A DNA stretch of 64,000 nucleotides from Pycnococcus provasolii (GCA_938743325.2 OW568866.1:992001-1056000), one strand, 5' to 3'. Shown: positions 19,651 through 29,816, counted from the stretch's first letter. Notes: generated by a model from the sequence alone, not told the origin. Numbers and translations: made by a program.

Positions 19651-19964
19651 CTATGATGGCAATACTGGCCCCCCCTAAAATCTTCAGTTCTACTTGTTTA
19701 ATTGGGGTTTTTGATTAGGGGGAGTCGCTCGCGCAGCTGGTTCTGGGCGGCCGCCCGGCGGGTCTCGAGACCCTCCGGCGGCCTCTCCCTTAAGGCTGCT
19801 CGCGCGTATCCACTCTTGCTGTTGGTTGCTTGCTTCGCAAACAACCTCCCACCCTCCCTCCCTGTTGACTATAGTTGGTTACTGGAGCAGGAGACCTACT
19901 TTTGGTTTTAATTTCGGTTTGTGTAAAAGATGACCTTCATTGGCAATACTGGCCCCCCCTAAAA

Positions 19965-20217
19965 CCCGACCGTGGGATCCCTCCCTCCCTCCAACCCCTG
20001 AAGTCGGCCCTTTCCCCTTTCGAAACCACCAGTCTGACAGTCTCTGCGACCTGGGTGGGGCCACTGCGTCACTGCGAGTTTAGACTTTAGAGGTCGAATA
20101 CAGTAACTAACCCCGAATCAGATCAACGCCCAGCTTTCTTTCCTTTTCTTTCCCGCTTTCCCCATTTCTCTCTCAGGGGTAGATCAGCACACCATACCAC
20201 ACGACGACAAGTGCTCC
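19965..20217. other. Upstream region of the DIL-domain gene
   Basis: This 253-bp stretch lies between the B2 repeat and the ATG at 20218. It is pyrimidine-rich near the gene (TTTCTTTCCTTTTCTTTCCC at 20137). It probably holds the promoter and leader. No gene is seen. Confidence 0.4.
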
Positions 20218-23200
20218 ATGGCGCATATGCCGCCGCCCTCCTCTCTACCTGAGGCCTTGCCAATTGGTGACGAGGACTCCTCCTCGTTGGTTTTGGGAGG
20301 AGTAGCCTCTGGTGGCCTCTCTCCGCACCCTCTGCCGCCTACGCTCTTGCCGCCCGGTTTGTCCCCACGTGCACAGGGCGGTCCCTTCGGAGCCTCTCCC
20401 GGTCCCTCGGTGGTAAGAGACCGAGGGACTCCTCTGGAAACGTCGGCGGCCGACCAAGGGAGAACGGAAGCGAGACTGTTGGAAGCGTCGCCGTCCACAT
20501 CAGCAACCGCATCAGCCTCGTCGGCGAAGTCGGCGCTCAGAGGAACGCGCCTGACGAGCATAGACGGCGTCTTGACGTATCGAAACCCGCCAGCGTGGTC
20601 GCTCACGGCTATGCAGTCGAGGCACTACGAACGAACGCAACTGCGCAGCAGCGGCGGCGGCAGTCGCGGCGGCGGTGGTGGCGCGGGCACGTCGGCTGCG
20701 TATTCAACGGGAGATAGGACACCGAGCCCAGGAGGTGCGTCTCAGGCGAGTGGTGCAAGCCCCACGTCGAGCATAGACGGAGGTTCGCGAAGGTCCATCG
20801 TGAGCGGTGTGATGTCGGCGCTGAGAGGAGGGAAAAGCAAGAAGGCGGCGTCGGCTTCAGTGGGCAGCACGGAGAAGAGACTTCTGAACTTCGAGGAACG
20901 TGCGGCAGCTGCTGAAAAGAAACTCGCTGAGTTTGAAGAGAGTGCTGCCAGGGCAAGAGAGCGCATGCGAGAGACAGAACAGGCGGCACTGGCCGCACAG
21001 GCACGCGCGAGAGACGCGGAGCAACGCGCAGCAGCCTCCCTGGGCAGCACGCGGGAAGTTGTCGGCGTCGGTGAAGAGTCGCGCCAGATGTCACAAGGTG
21101 AGATCACGGTTGCAGCGAGCGACGTCGTCGTCGACGTCGCCGGGCCGACGTCGGCAGCGTCCAAAACTGATTTGCGCGTACAGGACGCCGAGAGCCTGTC
21201 GGCGCAAATAGAACAGCTGCAGGCAAAGCTGTCCGAGGAACAGGCGGCATTAGCCACGGCGCGCGAGCAGGCTGCAGCAGCCACGGCTCTCGAGGCAGCC
21301 GCGGAGAGTCGCGCGAATGCACTCGAGCTTTCCGTATCCACGAGCGAGATCGCTGCGTCTGCGGAGGACAAGCAGCGCGCAGCGCAGGGAGCGGCGACGA
21401 GTGTGGCGGTGGAAGCGGCGGAGGCACGAGCCAAGCTTGCCGAATCGGAGGTGGCTGACCTGCGTGCCGAGCTCGATTCCGCACGAGATGACCTTCAAGA
21501 GCTGCGAGATCGCGCCGATACCGCAAGTGAGAGACTCGCCGAGGGGGAGCGTCGCAAGGCGGCATACAAGGCACGCGCTCTTGACGCGGAAGCAAGCGTT
21601 AAGAATATGGCTGAAGAACTTGATGAGGCATCTGCCAAGGCGTTCTCTGAATCCGAGCGGGCAGCGCAGCTTGCTACGCAGCTTGCTGCCGTGCGCGCGT
21701 CTGCCGACGGCGACAAGAAGGCTATCGCCTTGGCTCAAAGTGAGACGAACGACGCGCGTGCGCGCGCTGCATCTCTCGAGGAACAACTTCGCGCTGCCGA
21801 GGTGGCCGCAACAACCGGCACGGCGGTAGAGAGCAAACGAACGGCAGAGCTTGAGGCGGCACTCGCCTCGGCGCGTGAGGAGGTGAGGACGCGCGGCGCC
21901 GCGGCGGAAGCGGCGGCGAAGAAGCTTGCGTTGGAGGCGGAAGCTCGCGCCACAGCGGAGGCTAATTTGGAGGAGCGCGACGCTGCGCTTGCATCCGCAC
22001 GCGCGGAGGCTTCCGAGGCATCCGCCGCAGTGGCCGCCGCCGAGGCGGAGATGCGCAGGGAAGCGGAGATCGCGCGCGATGCTTTGTCACGTGCGGAGGC
22101 GCGCGCCAAGGCTGCGGAGGAACGTGCCAGTGCTGCGAGTGAGGCCAAGGTTTTTGCGGCAGATGCAGCAGCTCGCACATTTGAGGAGCGTGCGGTGACG
22201 TTTGCAAGAGACCTAGAGCTGAAGCAGACGGAGGTGATGGAGCTCCGCGACCAGTTGGACGTGGCCGAGCGACGCGCCGCAGAGGCGAGCGAGCGCATGG
22301 CGACCGAGGCTGAGCGCGCCGCAGGCGAGACTGCCAAGGTACGCGAGGCGGAGGCGAGTCAGAAGGCTGCGGAAAATGCCATGGCGGAGGCACAGACTGC
22401 AGCTGAGGAGGAAAGGGCGGCACGCGCCGCTGCGCAGAGGGAGCGCGACGACCACGCAAAGGCGGCTGAGGAAGCGAGATTCGACGCGGCAACAGCACGC
22501 GAGCAGGCGGAGGCGAGTACCGCAAGGGCGGCCGAATCCGCTCGCGCGGCGGAATCCTTGCGTGAACTTGTTGCCAACGCCAATGCGACGGCAGAAGCTG
22601 TGAAGGCACAGCGTGATGCGCTCGATGCGCGCTTGCAGGCTGCGGAGAAAACGGCACTGGAGCATCAGAAGGCGCTGCGCGATGCACACGACGCGGCAGA
22701 GAAGGCGACGGGAGTAGCAGCCGCTGCGGAGGCACATCTTGTCGAGAAGACAAATGCCCTAACTGAGGCGAGCGGAGCTGCCGAGGAATTGCGTGCCCGG
22801 TTGGGAGAATTGCAGGAGCAAGTGTCGAAGGCGGCTTCAACGAGCACCTCGGCTGCTTCGGAGCGTGACGAGGCGCAGATTCGTGTGGAGGAGCTGTCGG
22901 CGATGCAAGAGGCTATGCGCATTAAGCTCGCCGCGGTAGAACGTCGTGCGGCGGCGTGGGAAGACGCGGCCAAGTCTGCCGGTGCAGCCACTGATGCCGA
23001 AGCGGACGCGAGAAGACAACAGGCGGAGGCTGCTACGGCGGTTGCTACACAACGGGCCGATGCGCTTGCAAATAGCCTTGCCGATGCTGAACGAGCGCTC
23101 GCGTTGGCAGAAAAAGGTCGAACTAAGTTGGCAAGGGAGATGGGCGAGCGCGAGGCGGAGTTGGCGGAGCGTATTCGGACGATGGAGTCGCAGATCGCCA

Positions 23201-26200
23201 AAACGATGGCGGAGCGAGCGAGTGCCAGCGCGGCACATGCAGATGCGCAGAAGAAGGGCGATGAGCTCGAGCAGCGAGCGGACAAGGCAAATGCGGAGCT
23301 TGCCGCGGAGAGGGAGAAGGTTGCCAAGCTGGAATTGCGTGTCCGCGAGGTCGAGAGCTCCGTACGCGATGCCGCGGCGGCAAAACGCGAGCTCGCGGAT
23401 GCAGCCTCGGCAACGAGTGTGGCACAGGCTAATGTGGTTGGTCTCCAGAGTCGCCTCAAGGATGCCGAGGCGGCGGTGTCTGCCACAGTGGCACGCCTCG
23501 AGGCGGCCGAGGCGCGTGCTCTAGCCTGGGAGGAGGCGGCGCGCTCGAGCCAAAGCGCCACCACCGCCGCGGAGCATGAAGCTCGTCGACTCTCGGAGCT
23601 AGAGCATCGCATGCTACGCGCCGAGGCGGAGCGCGATGAGGCAATGCTAAGAGTCGAGGAGCTGCAGATTGCCGTGGCTGAGGCTGAGGAGGCTGCAATC
23701 GCCGGTGCTGAGGCGGCGGATGAGCGACTCAAATATCTCGAGCAAGCCACGGGTGCCGCGCATGCTGCACTTGAGGAGGCGAGCTCGGCGGCTGCCACCG
23801 CCGAGATGAGGGCAGCTGCCGCGGAGCGATCCGCAGATGCCGTGGCTGCCGCCTCGAAGGCGGGCACGGAATCAACGAGGGCGATGGAGGCTAGAATTCA
23901 CGAGCTCGAGCGCCAGTGTGCCGCTGCCGCGGCGGCTCGGCGCAATGCGCACGAAGCGTCGCACGCGCTTGAGCAGAGGGCGAGCGAGGCGGAGCGCATT
24001 TCACGCAATCTTGAGGCCAAGCTGACGGCAGCATTGGCTCGCGCGGAGGCGTCGGAGCGCACGGCCAATGCATGGGAGCAGGCTGCATCGCACGCAAAGG
24101 ATCGTGCCGCGGCGGCGGAAACGGCAGCGTCTGGTGCGCACGACGCGGCGAACGGCATGACATCGTTGAGTGCTATGTCGTACGACAGCGCGTCGCTGGA
24201 GGCACGCGCCATCCGTGCGGAGCGCCGTACGGATGCCACCGCGTCCAAGCTTGCGCAGGCTGAGGCGCGCGAAGCGAAGATATCTGAAGCGGCAGCACAG
24301 CATCTTCAGCGCGCCCTCGACGCGGAGGCGCGCATTCACACCGAGATGGAGCGGCGCCGTCGCGACAGTGAGAGCGTGCGCCTGAACATGGAAGAAGAGC
24401 ATCTTTCCTTCGAAAAGCGCATCGTGGAGCTGGAGGCTGAGTCCGCGTCGGCCTTCGCGCGCGCTGCTGCTGCCGAGGCTGTCAGGGATGCTCTGGAGCG
24501 ACGCGTGGCCGAGGCGGAGGCAGCAGCCGCGTCCGCAGGTGCAAAGGCACGAATGGCTGAGGCTGAGGCTGAGGTGAGGCGACGTGCCGCTGAGGCGGCA
24601 TCGGCATCCGCCGAGGCATCCGGCAGCGCATCCGCAGCCTCGGCAGCTCGGCTCGGAGATGCGGAGGCACGCGCCGCGAGCGCCGAAGCAGAGTCGCGTG
24701 CATGGCGAGAGGCTGCGTCTACCGCACGTCAGCGAGCTGAGGGTGCTGAGACGGCTGCGGCAGCTGCTCAGGAACGACTTGCCGCGGCGGCGGCGCGAGC
24801 TGATGCGGCGGAGGAAGCGGCAACGTCCGCGCGTCAGGCTCAGGAATCTGCACTCGCTCATATCGAAGAGCTGGAGTCTGAACTTGCCAACACGGCGGCG
24901 GATGCGGGCGCGTATGAGCAAAGCATTTCTCACCTCAAGGCATCAATTGCCGAGGCAGAGCAGCGTGAAAAGGCGCTGAGCGATGCTCTGCTGCGCGAGA
25001 CGCCGAGTCCGACTTCCGCTTCCAAGGCTGCTGCGGATGCGAGGCGCACGCAGGAATTGGAGCAGCGTGCGCAGGATGCTCTCGCGGACTCTGAGCAGTA
25101 TCGCAGCGAGTTGGAGCGCAGTGTGGCTCTCTCCAGCCACGCGCGTCAGGGAGAGCGCGAGGGGACAAAGCTTCGCGCGCAGCTGGAATCGGAGCGGTCA
25201 CAGCTCGCCGACGCTCGCGGCGAGCTAGAGGTGGTGCGACGGCAGCTGCAGGTACGCGAGAACCAGAATGCAACGCTGCAGGCGCAGCTGCGCGGGGGCC
25301 TCGGTAATTCCTCGGCGGCGGGTGGAATTGAAACGACACCAGTGCGCTCTGAGTGGCGAAGCAGCTACAGCCCGACGCGTCGCGTGGCGAAACGTCTGGA
25401 GCCGAGCACAGAGGACGAATCACTCCTCTGCGGCGTGGTTGAGCATCCCATGTCGGACGGATTCAGCGGCGATCGTCCTGTGGTGGCCTGCACAATCTAC
25501 GCCACAATCCTGCGCTGGGGTTGCCTTGCGGCTGAGTCTGCGCCAGTATTGGACCGTCTCGTCGTTTCGATCGAGCGTCGCATAGAGGACGGTGCGCGCA
25601 ACGTCAATGCACTCGCGTTCTGGTTCACGAACGTGTCGACGCTGCTGGCACTATTGCAGCGTGCTCCCCTGTCCACTCCATCCCTGGTGAAGCCGGAAGC
25701 TGACGACGATGCCGTGTACCCCGCGCTGCTCTTCAAGCTTCAGCTGGCACGCCTGCTGGAGAAGGTGTACCGCGACCTTCGTGACGAGGTGAAAAATAGC
25801 GCAGCTCCGCTGCTGAAGCGATGCACGCTCGACCCGCGCCGGCGGCCAGAGAACGCGTCGCCCTTGGCTGGCACGAGCATGAACCCGTGGGGCGACCTCG
25901 TTCGATTCTACGACGACCTCGTACGCGCATTAATGGACAACCGCGTGAGCAACTTCGTGACAAGGCGGCTGTTCAAGCAAGTGTTCGGCTTCGCGAACGT
26001 GCAGCTTTTCAATGCCATTTTGCTTCGGCGCGATTGCTGCGCTCTGTCACATGTCGAATTCGTGCGAGCTGGGCTGAGTCGCCTGAAGGAATTCTCGCAG
26101 TCGCCGGTTTGCTCGAAGATTCTCGGAGATGCATGGACCGAGCTAAAGAACATCACGCAGGCGGTGGACTTCCTAAGCAAGTACAGGGACAACTCGAGCC

Positions 26201-26523
26201 TCAGCGAGGTTGCTAGTGAGCTATGCTCGAGCTTGAGTGTCGCGCAGCTCAATCGTCTCGCGCACATGTTTTGGGATGACACGGGTGGTGGGGCGCAGAT
26301 GAATGTTGCTGTTCGCGCAAGCCTCGAAAGGCTCGCGCAGGGTGAAAGCGCCTCAGCCACGCCGCGCGCTTTCCTCATGGACGACGACGCGAGCGTGCCC
26401 TTTGCTCTAGACACCGCGGCGAATTACATGCCCGACATCTCGTACAAGCACCTTCCCATCGTACCGAGCCTGCGTGGGTACGAAAGCTTTCATTTTTTGG
26501 AGCAAGAGGAGCAAGAGGAGTGA
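20218..26523 (+). CDS. Giant coiled-coil protein with C-terminal DIL (dilute/myosin V tail) domain
   Basis: A single-exon gene of 2101 residues whose ATG sits in a good context (CTCCATGG). Residues 1-215 are low complexity (Pro, Ser and Gly runs). About 220-1695 is almost unbroken Ala/Glu/Arg-rich coiled coil. About 1735-2050 is a DIL domain: the early LLCGVVEHP and IYATILRWG helices, LAFWFTNVSTLLALL, LFNAILLRRDCC and LSVAQLNRLAHMFWDD line up with the myosin V globular tail pattern. No myosin motor or IQ motif is present, so the protein resembles a motor-free tail that could tether membranes or cargo to a cytoskeletal partner. The DIL assignment is from recalled family pattern; the role is inferred. 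The region may be an assembly risk because of its repetitive codons. Confidence 0.82.
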   Translation: MAHMPPPSSLPEALPIGDEDSSSLVLGGVASGGLSPHPLPPTLLPPGLSPRAQGGPFGASPGPSVVRDRGTPLETSAADQGRTEARLLEASPSTSATASASSAKSALRGTRLTSIDGVLTYRNPPAWSLTAMQSRHYERTQLRSSGGGSRGGGGGAGTSAAYSTGDRTPSPGGASQASGASPTSSIDGGSRRSIVSGVMSALRGGKSKKAASASVGSTEKRLLNFEERAAAAEKKLAEFEESAARARERMRETEQAALAAQARARDAEQRAAASLGSTREVVGVGEESRQMSQGEITVAASDVVVDVAGPTSAASKTDLRVQDAESLSAQIEQLQAKLSEEQAALATAREQAAAATALEAAAESRANALELSVSTSEIAASAEDKQRAAQGAATSVAVEAAEARAKLAESEVADLRAELDSARDDLQELRDRADTASERLAEGERRKAAYKARALDAEASVKNMAEELDEASAKAFSESERAAQLATQLAAVRASADGDKKAIALAQSETNDARARAASLEEQLRAAEVAATTGTAVESKRTAELEAALASAREEVRTRGAAAEAAAKKLALEAEARATAEANLEERDAALASARAEASEASAAVAAAEAEMRREAEIARDALSRAEARAKAAEERASAASEAKVFAADAAARTFEERAVTFARDLELKQTEVMELRDQLDVAERRAAEASERMATEAERAAGETAKVREAEASQKAAENAMAEAQTAAEEERAARAAAQRERDDHAKAAEEARFDAATAREQAEASTARAAESARAAESLRELVANANATAEAVKAQRDALDARLQAAEKTALEHQKALRDAHDAAEKATGVAAAAEAHLVEKTNALTEASGAAEELRARLGELQEQVSKAASTSTSAASERDEAQIRVEELSAMQEAMRIKLAAVERRAAAWEDAAKSAGAATDAEADARRQQAEAATAVATQRADALANSLADAERALALAEKGRTKLAREMGEREAELAERIRTMESQIAKTMAERASASAAHADAQKKGDELEQRADKANAELAAEREKVAKLELRVREVESSVRDAAAAKRELADAASATSVAQANVVGLQSRLKDAEAAVSATVARLEAAEARALAWEEAARSSQSATTAAEHEARRLSELEHRMLRAEAERDEAMLRVEELQIAVAEAEEAAIAGAEAADERLKYLEQATGAAHAALEEASSAAATAEMRAAAAERSADAVAAASKAGTESTRAMEARIHELERQCAAAAAARRNAHEASHALEQRASEAERISRNLEAKLTAALARAEASERTANAWEQAASHAKDRAAAAETAASGAHDAANGMTSLSAMSYDSASLEARAIRAERRTDATASKLAQAEAREAKISEAAAQHLQRALDAEARIHTEMERRRRDSESVRLNMEEEHLSFEKRIVELEAESASAFARAAAAEAVRDALERRVAEAEAAAASAGAKARMAEAEAEVRRRAAEAASASAEASGSASAASAARLGDAEARAASAEAESRAWREAASTARQRAEGAETAAAAAQERLAAAAARADAAEEAATSARQAQESALAHIEELESELANTAADAGAYEQSISHLKASIAEAEQREKALSDALLRETPSPTSASKAAADARRTQELEQRAQDALADSEQYRSELERSVALSSHARQGEREGTKLRAQLESERSQLADARGELEVVRRQLQVRENQNATLQAQLRGGLGNSSAAGGIETTPVRSEWRSSYSPTRRVAKRLEPSTEDESLLCGVVEHPMSDGFSGDRPVVACTIYATILRWGCLAAESAPVLDRLVVSIERRIEDGARNVNALAFWFTNVSTLLALLQRAPLSTPSLVKPEADDDAVYPALLFKLQLARLLEKVYRDLRDEVKNSAAPLLKRCTLDPRRRPENASPLAGTSMNPWGDLVRFYDDLVRALMDNRVSNFVTRRLFKQVFGFANVQLFNAILLRRDCCALSHVEFVRAGLSRLKEFSQSPVCSKILGDAWTELKNITQAVDFLSKYRDNSSLSEVASELCSSLSVAQLNRLAHMFWDDTGGGAQMNVAVRASLERLAQGESASATPRAFLMDDDASVPFALDTAANYMPDISYKHLPIVPSLRGYESFHFLEQEEQEE

Positions 26524-27059
26524 AGGAGTAGAAGTAGAAGAATGTGCTTTGTTATTCTTCATGTAAAAGTAAATTTAGATGATAGATCTTGTTTATACAC
26601 GTACCAAAAATTGTTTGAATTTGTGCTGGCGGCTTGGAAATGTTTTTCAATGTACACTACATCCGTACCAACAGCCACAAACCAAAGCATTTGCATTTTC
26701 TCTGAAGGGGACAAGAGTGACTTCAACGCCTTCAACCTGACACATCGTTTCCCTCACACACGACTCTACTTGAATGGAGGAATAAGAGAAGCCTTCCATT
26801 CTCTCGTGGTCGCGCCACGACTCGTGATGGCGCGCAGCTCATTTTCCTACGCAGCGGCTTTGCTAAACACAGAGCAAATCTTCTACTACAAAATGGCGTG
26901 GATGTCTAAGCCTCTTGATCATTGGCAGAGGCTTAATTAGCGGCGGTGCGCGCGTGGGCTGACGCGCAGCGGCGCAGCTAGCGGGAGGAGGGGGAGGCTG
27001 CGTTCGTGCGCGGGGTGGGCAGCCTGAGCAAATGAGGGGTGAAGGGGAGGCGACCTAAC

Positions 27060-27126
<67 letters not shown>

Positions 27127-27180
27127 TCTCCAGTGACCGCATGTTTTCTAAAGCTTTTTACTTTTACTTTGATTAGCGGC
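26524..27180. other. Convergent intergenic region with hairpin and (TG)n microsatellite
   Basis: 657 bp between the DIL gene and the GT92-like gene, which converge. A 132-codon ATG frame at 26542-26940 is AT-richer than its neighbours and shows no recognisable domain, so I do not call it. A hairpin (AAGCCTCT...AGAGGCTT) lies at 26908-26934. A (TG)n tract of about 61 bases occupies 27065-27125. Confidence 0.6.
27065..27125. repeat. (GT)n microsatellite, about 30 units
   Basis: An uninterrupted GT dinucleotide run of about 61 bases lies 55 bp from the stop codon of the GT92-like gene. Its length is likely to vary between strains and between reads. Confidence 0.97.
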
Positions 27181-28644
27181 CTAACCCCGCGGCATTCCGT
27201 GCCGCACGTACTCACGGTACGTGCTGCGCCCCGGCGAGTGGTTGAGCCAGATCTGGCTCGAATTCAAGTCGAGTGTCCGGCAGCTTGCGCCTTCTTCTTT
27301 TTGAGCCGCCATGCATTCCGGCACCTCGTGGATCTGCGCGGTCCACACGGATCGCGCGCGCGCCATCCACTTTCGGCGCCCCTTCCACCCAACGCACATG
27401 TACGGATTGTTTCGACATCTCATCCAAGGCGTCCGGCCGTGCATGCGACCGAACGTGATCACGTCGACGTCGCGCCGTTGCGCGAGCGTCCGCAGCAGCC
27501 CGGCGTCATCCGGAGCGGGGAGCGCGGAGGCGGTGACCGCCTCGTCGACGTCCTTGGCAAGGACCCACTCCCAGCCGTCGCGGGCGGCGCGCAGGAGGCA
27601 CTCGTGGATACTCCAGTTCTGTCCGCGGCTGTGGATGAGGACGTCGCGCACCCATTTCATGCATAGGTGCGTCATCAGGCGGGGGTCGCCGTCCAACGGC
27701 TCCTCGCACTCGGTGTCATAGACGTAGGCGTGGTCCACACCCATGCGCATGTGCTCCCGGATGTCCTCGAGCACCACCGCGCGCGCGGTGCCGTAGAGGG
27801 GCGGCACGCAGTACGCGATCGACCCGCGCCGCGCGCTACCGGGCATGGGACCGCACCGTCCCACGACCACGTCGGCTTTCCTATGAGTCTCCCCGACCCA
27901 CTTCTCCGGGCAGAGTGTTAGGTGTGCCAAGCTTGCGAGCGACACGTAGGCGGCGTCGCCGAACGAGCTCATGTTCGCGAGGTGAATCATCGCCGGGCCA
28001 TCCTTGCCAATCATCGCGGCGGCGGGCGCTCCGAATGTAGTCCAGTGTTTGTAAGGCCTGCGTTGACGACGATGAGCGCGTGCCGGTGGATGAGGTAAAC
28101 GTTCCTTCTCCTTGTCATCCTCGTCGTCGTCGTCGTCGTCGTCCTCCTCCTCCTCGTCGTCCTCCTTGTCATCCTCCTCGTAGTGCGACGTTGTTGTATT
28201 ATCTGTATCGTCGTAGTCGTTAATGAACTCACGTGCAGCAGTAAAATCATCTTGTGATTTCGTAAAAGTAGGTAGTTGTATTGAGTCAGATGATGGTGGT
28301 TTAAGGAGCTGCAGTGACAACACACGATCGTCGTCGTCGTCGTTTGTTATTATTTTGAGGAAATTTCTTCTCGCGAGAGCAAGACATGCGATGAGCAAAC
28401 CGCACACGAACAACAGCCAGCTGCTGCACATGACCAGCCACCGCCTCACCATTCGCCTTCGCGGAAATAGTTCATCATCCGATCTGCTATCTATCCTACT
28501 TATGTTTCGGCGCACAGGAATCAATTCATCCAGGTCATCATCCGATCTATAAGTACTAAGGTTAGTACTTATGTTTCGGCGCACACCACCTGCCCCATCC
28601 AACAAAGACTTGTTCAAAGAAGACGAGCGTGGCGACGTCGGCAT
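27181..28644 (-). CDS. Type II membrane glycosyltransferase, GT92 (DUF23)-like
   Basis: 487 residues; the ATG at 28644 has an in-frame TAG 15 bases upstream. A cytosolic tail holds two VRRNIS...RSDD repeats. A single membrane anchor follows (WLVMCSSWLLFVCGLLIACL, about 68-87), then an acidic Asp/Glu stem and a lumenal catalytic domain from about residue 210. There I see RAVVLEDIREHMRMGVDHAY, WEWVLAKDVDEA (a GT-A metal-binding DxD-like motif near 364), VWTAQIHEVPEC and a C-terminal LNHSPGRS. These match the layout of GT92/DUF23 galactosyltransferase-like enzymes. Likely a Golgi enzyme acting on glycans; donor and acceptor are unknown. Another GT-A family with the same motif order is possible. 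Confidence 0.72.
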   Translation of the reverse strand: MPTSPRSSSLNKSLLDGAGGVRRNISTNLSTYRSDDDLDELIPVRRNISRIDSRSDDELFPRRRMVRRWLVMCSSWLLFVCGLLIACLALARRNFLKIITNDDDDDRVLSLQLLKPPSSDSIQLPTFTKSQDDFTAAREFINDYDDTDNTTTSHYEEDDKEDDEEEEDDDDDDDEDDKEKERLPHPPARAHRRQRRPYKHWTTFGAPAAAMIGKDGPAMIHLANMSSFGDAAYVSLASLAHLTLCPEKWVGETHRKADVVVGRCGPMPGSARRGSIAYCVPPLYGTARAVVLEDIREHMRMGVDHAYVYDTECEEPLDGDPRLMTHLCMKWVRDVLIHSRGQNWSIHECLLRAARDGWEWVLAKDVDEAVTASALPAPDDAGLLRTLAQRRDVDVITFGRMHGRTPWMRCRNNPYMCVGWKGRRKWMARARSVWTAQIHEVPECMAAQKEEGASCRTLDLNSSQIWLNHSPGRSTYREYVRHGMPRG

Positions 28645-28967
28645 TGGAATGACCTTCTAAAGTCTAAACAAACTGATTCAAGCGGAGTGGGAGTGTGAGA
28701 CAGATGAGCGCCATCATGATCATCCACCATCGCACCGTCCAATTGATTTTCACCAAGAGGAAAAAGATATCTTCTTTCTGGGAGAATTCCTTCCAGAGGA
28801 CAAAGAAACCGCAAAACAAGAACCCGAATTCGAATCCTCTCAGGTTGACTGCCCCCCGCATTTATTTTCAAACCCCCCGCCTATCCCGCCCGCCGAACCC
28901 GCCATAGTGGTACTTACCCGTGCAGTCAAACGCGTCTAAACTCGCAGTAGTGTCAGTAGTGTCAGCC
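28645..28967. promoter_or_regulatory. Divergent promoter region between the GT92-like gene and the FHA-parvulin gene
   Basis: 323 bp separate the two divergent start codons, so both promoters must lie here or overlap the genes. It contains a purine-rich segment (28756-28830) and a C-rich run (CCCCCCGC, 28873). I see no clear TATA box and no coding frame. Confidence 0.45.
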
Positions 28968-29816
28968 ATGGCGAGCGGCTCTCATGCAGGCTCTCATCAG
29001 CAGGGAGAAGAACAGGCTCCTTCGTTCGAGCCTCCGAAGTGGACAGCCTCGAATCCGAAGGCGAAGGTGACGCTTAGCACGGCAGAGGAAGCAGTGAACG
29101 CGTCGCCGGAGTGCGGGTACGTCACCATCGGACGTAGCGCGTCGTGCACGTACGTACCTCTCGGAAACACGGAAGCGGCGCAGGAGGCGGGCATATCACG
29201 ACTGCACGCTGCCGTCGTGCACCACACCGACGGGCGCGTCTACGTCATCGACCTGCACTCCGCGAAGGGAACTACCATCGACGGCAAGAAGATCGACAAG
29301 TACAAACCCACTAGCCTCAAGCACGGTGCAAAGCTCGTGCTCGGTCAGCACGGGAGCACGCCAGGCGTGTCGTTTCGTGTCAGCATAGAGGGAGGTGGCA
29401 GCGGCGCCGCCGACGACTCGCCGTCCAAGAAACGCGCACGGGAAGACGAGCCAGCAACGGTGCGTGCTTCGCATCTGCTCGTCAAGCACAACGGCTCGCG
29501 CCGCCCGAGCTCTTGGAAGGAGCCTGTGGTGACGCGAAGCTTGGAGGAGGCGAAGGCGATGGTGCAGGGATTCCGCGACGCCATCGTCGCCAAGGCGCAG
29601 GGAGGAGACGCCACCGCGCTGCAGGGAGCGTTCGAGGAACTTGCCAGTGTTGAATCGCACTGCAGCTCGGCAAAACGAGGTGGCGACCTTGGTCCGTTCG
29701 GGCGAGGCCAGATGCAAAGGCAGTTCGAGACGGCGACGTACGCGTTGCAGGTGGGTGAGATAAGCGACCTCGTCTTCTCGGATAGTGGTGTGCACATCAT
29801 CTTACGCACGGAATGA
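28968..29816 (+). CDS. FHA domain fused to Pin1-type parvulin peptidyl-prolyl isomerase
   Basis: 282 residues from the ATG at 28968 (GCCATGGCG, good context); the frame upstream has no ATG. About residues 15-145 form an FHA domain, which binds phosphothreonine: [35 protein letters not shown]. About 163-282 form a parvulin: [17 protein letters not shown], the basic phosphate-binding patch typical of Pin1, then [27 protein letters not shown] and [12 protein letters not shown]. The PPIase therefore probably acts on phospho-Ser/Thr-Pro sites, with FHA replacing the usual WW domain. The same pairing is known from trypanosome Par42-type proteins. Likely nuclear or cytosolic. Confidence 0.9.
   Translation: MASGSHAGSHQQGEEQAPSFEPPKWTASNPKAKVTLSTAEEAVNASPECGYVTIGRSASCTYVPLGNTEAAQEAGISRLHAAVVHHTDGRVYVIDLHSAKGTTIDGKKIDKYKPTSLKHGAKLVLGQHGSTPGVSFRVSIEGGGSGAADDSPSKKRAREDEPATVRASHLLVKHNGSRRPSSWKEPVVTRSLEEAKAMVQGFRDAIVAKAQGGDATALQGAFEELASVESHCSSAKRGGDLGPFGRGQMQRQFETATYALQVGEISDLVFSDSGVHIILRTE

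Larger units (their letters stand above)
17386..19964 (+). mobile_element. DIRS/Ngaro-type tyrosine-recombinase retroelement with split direct repeats
   Basis: The order of terminal repeats is A1 (17386-17554), internal frames, B1 (19657-19680), A2 (19679-19847), then B2 (19941-19964). A1 and A2 are 169-bp near-identical direct repeats starting AATCTTCAGTTCTAC. B1 and B2 share TGGCAATACTGGCCCCCCCT. A1-body-B1-A2-B2 is the split-repeat plan of Ngaro/PAT-type elements. Internal parts are a gag-like frame (17718-18536) and a frame with a reverse transcriptase start and a tyrosine recombinase end (18613-19650). The reverse transcriptase/RNase H portion is far too small for a working element. It looks broken with at least one break, yet it is young by its repeats. 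Confidence 0.8.

Noticed and set aside
22665-23867. 400-codon Ser/Ala-rich minus-strand frame inside the DIL gene
   Set aside because: It is the antisense of Ala/Glu-rich coiled-coil codons; composition explains the open frame.
26542-26940. 132-codon frame after the DIL gene
   Set aside because: AT-rich relative to neighbours, low-complexity context, no domain, and ends in a hairpin; likely 3' untranslated or intergenic sequence.
26937-27215. Small minus-strand frame with a Thr-His repeat
   Set aside because: It is the translation of the (TG)n microsatellite.
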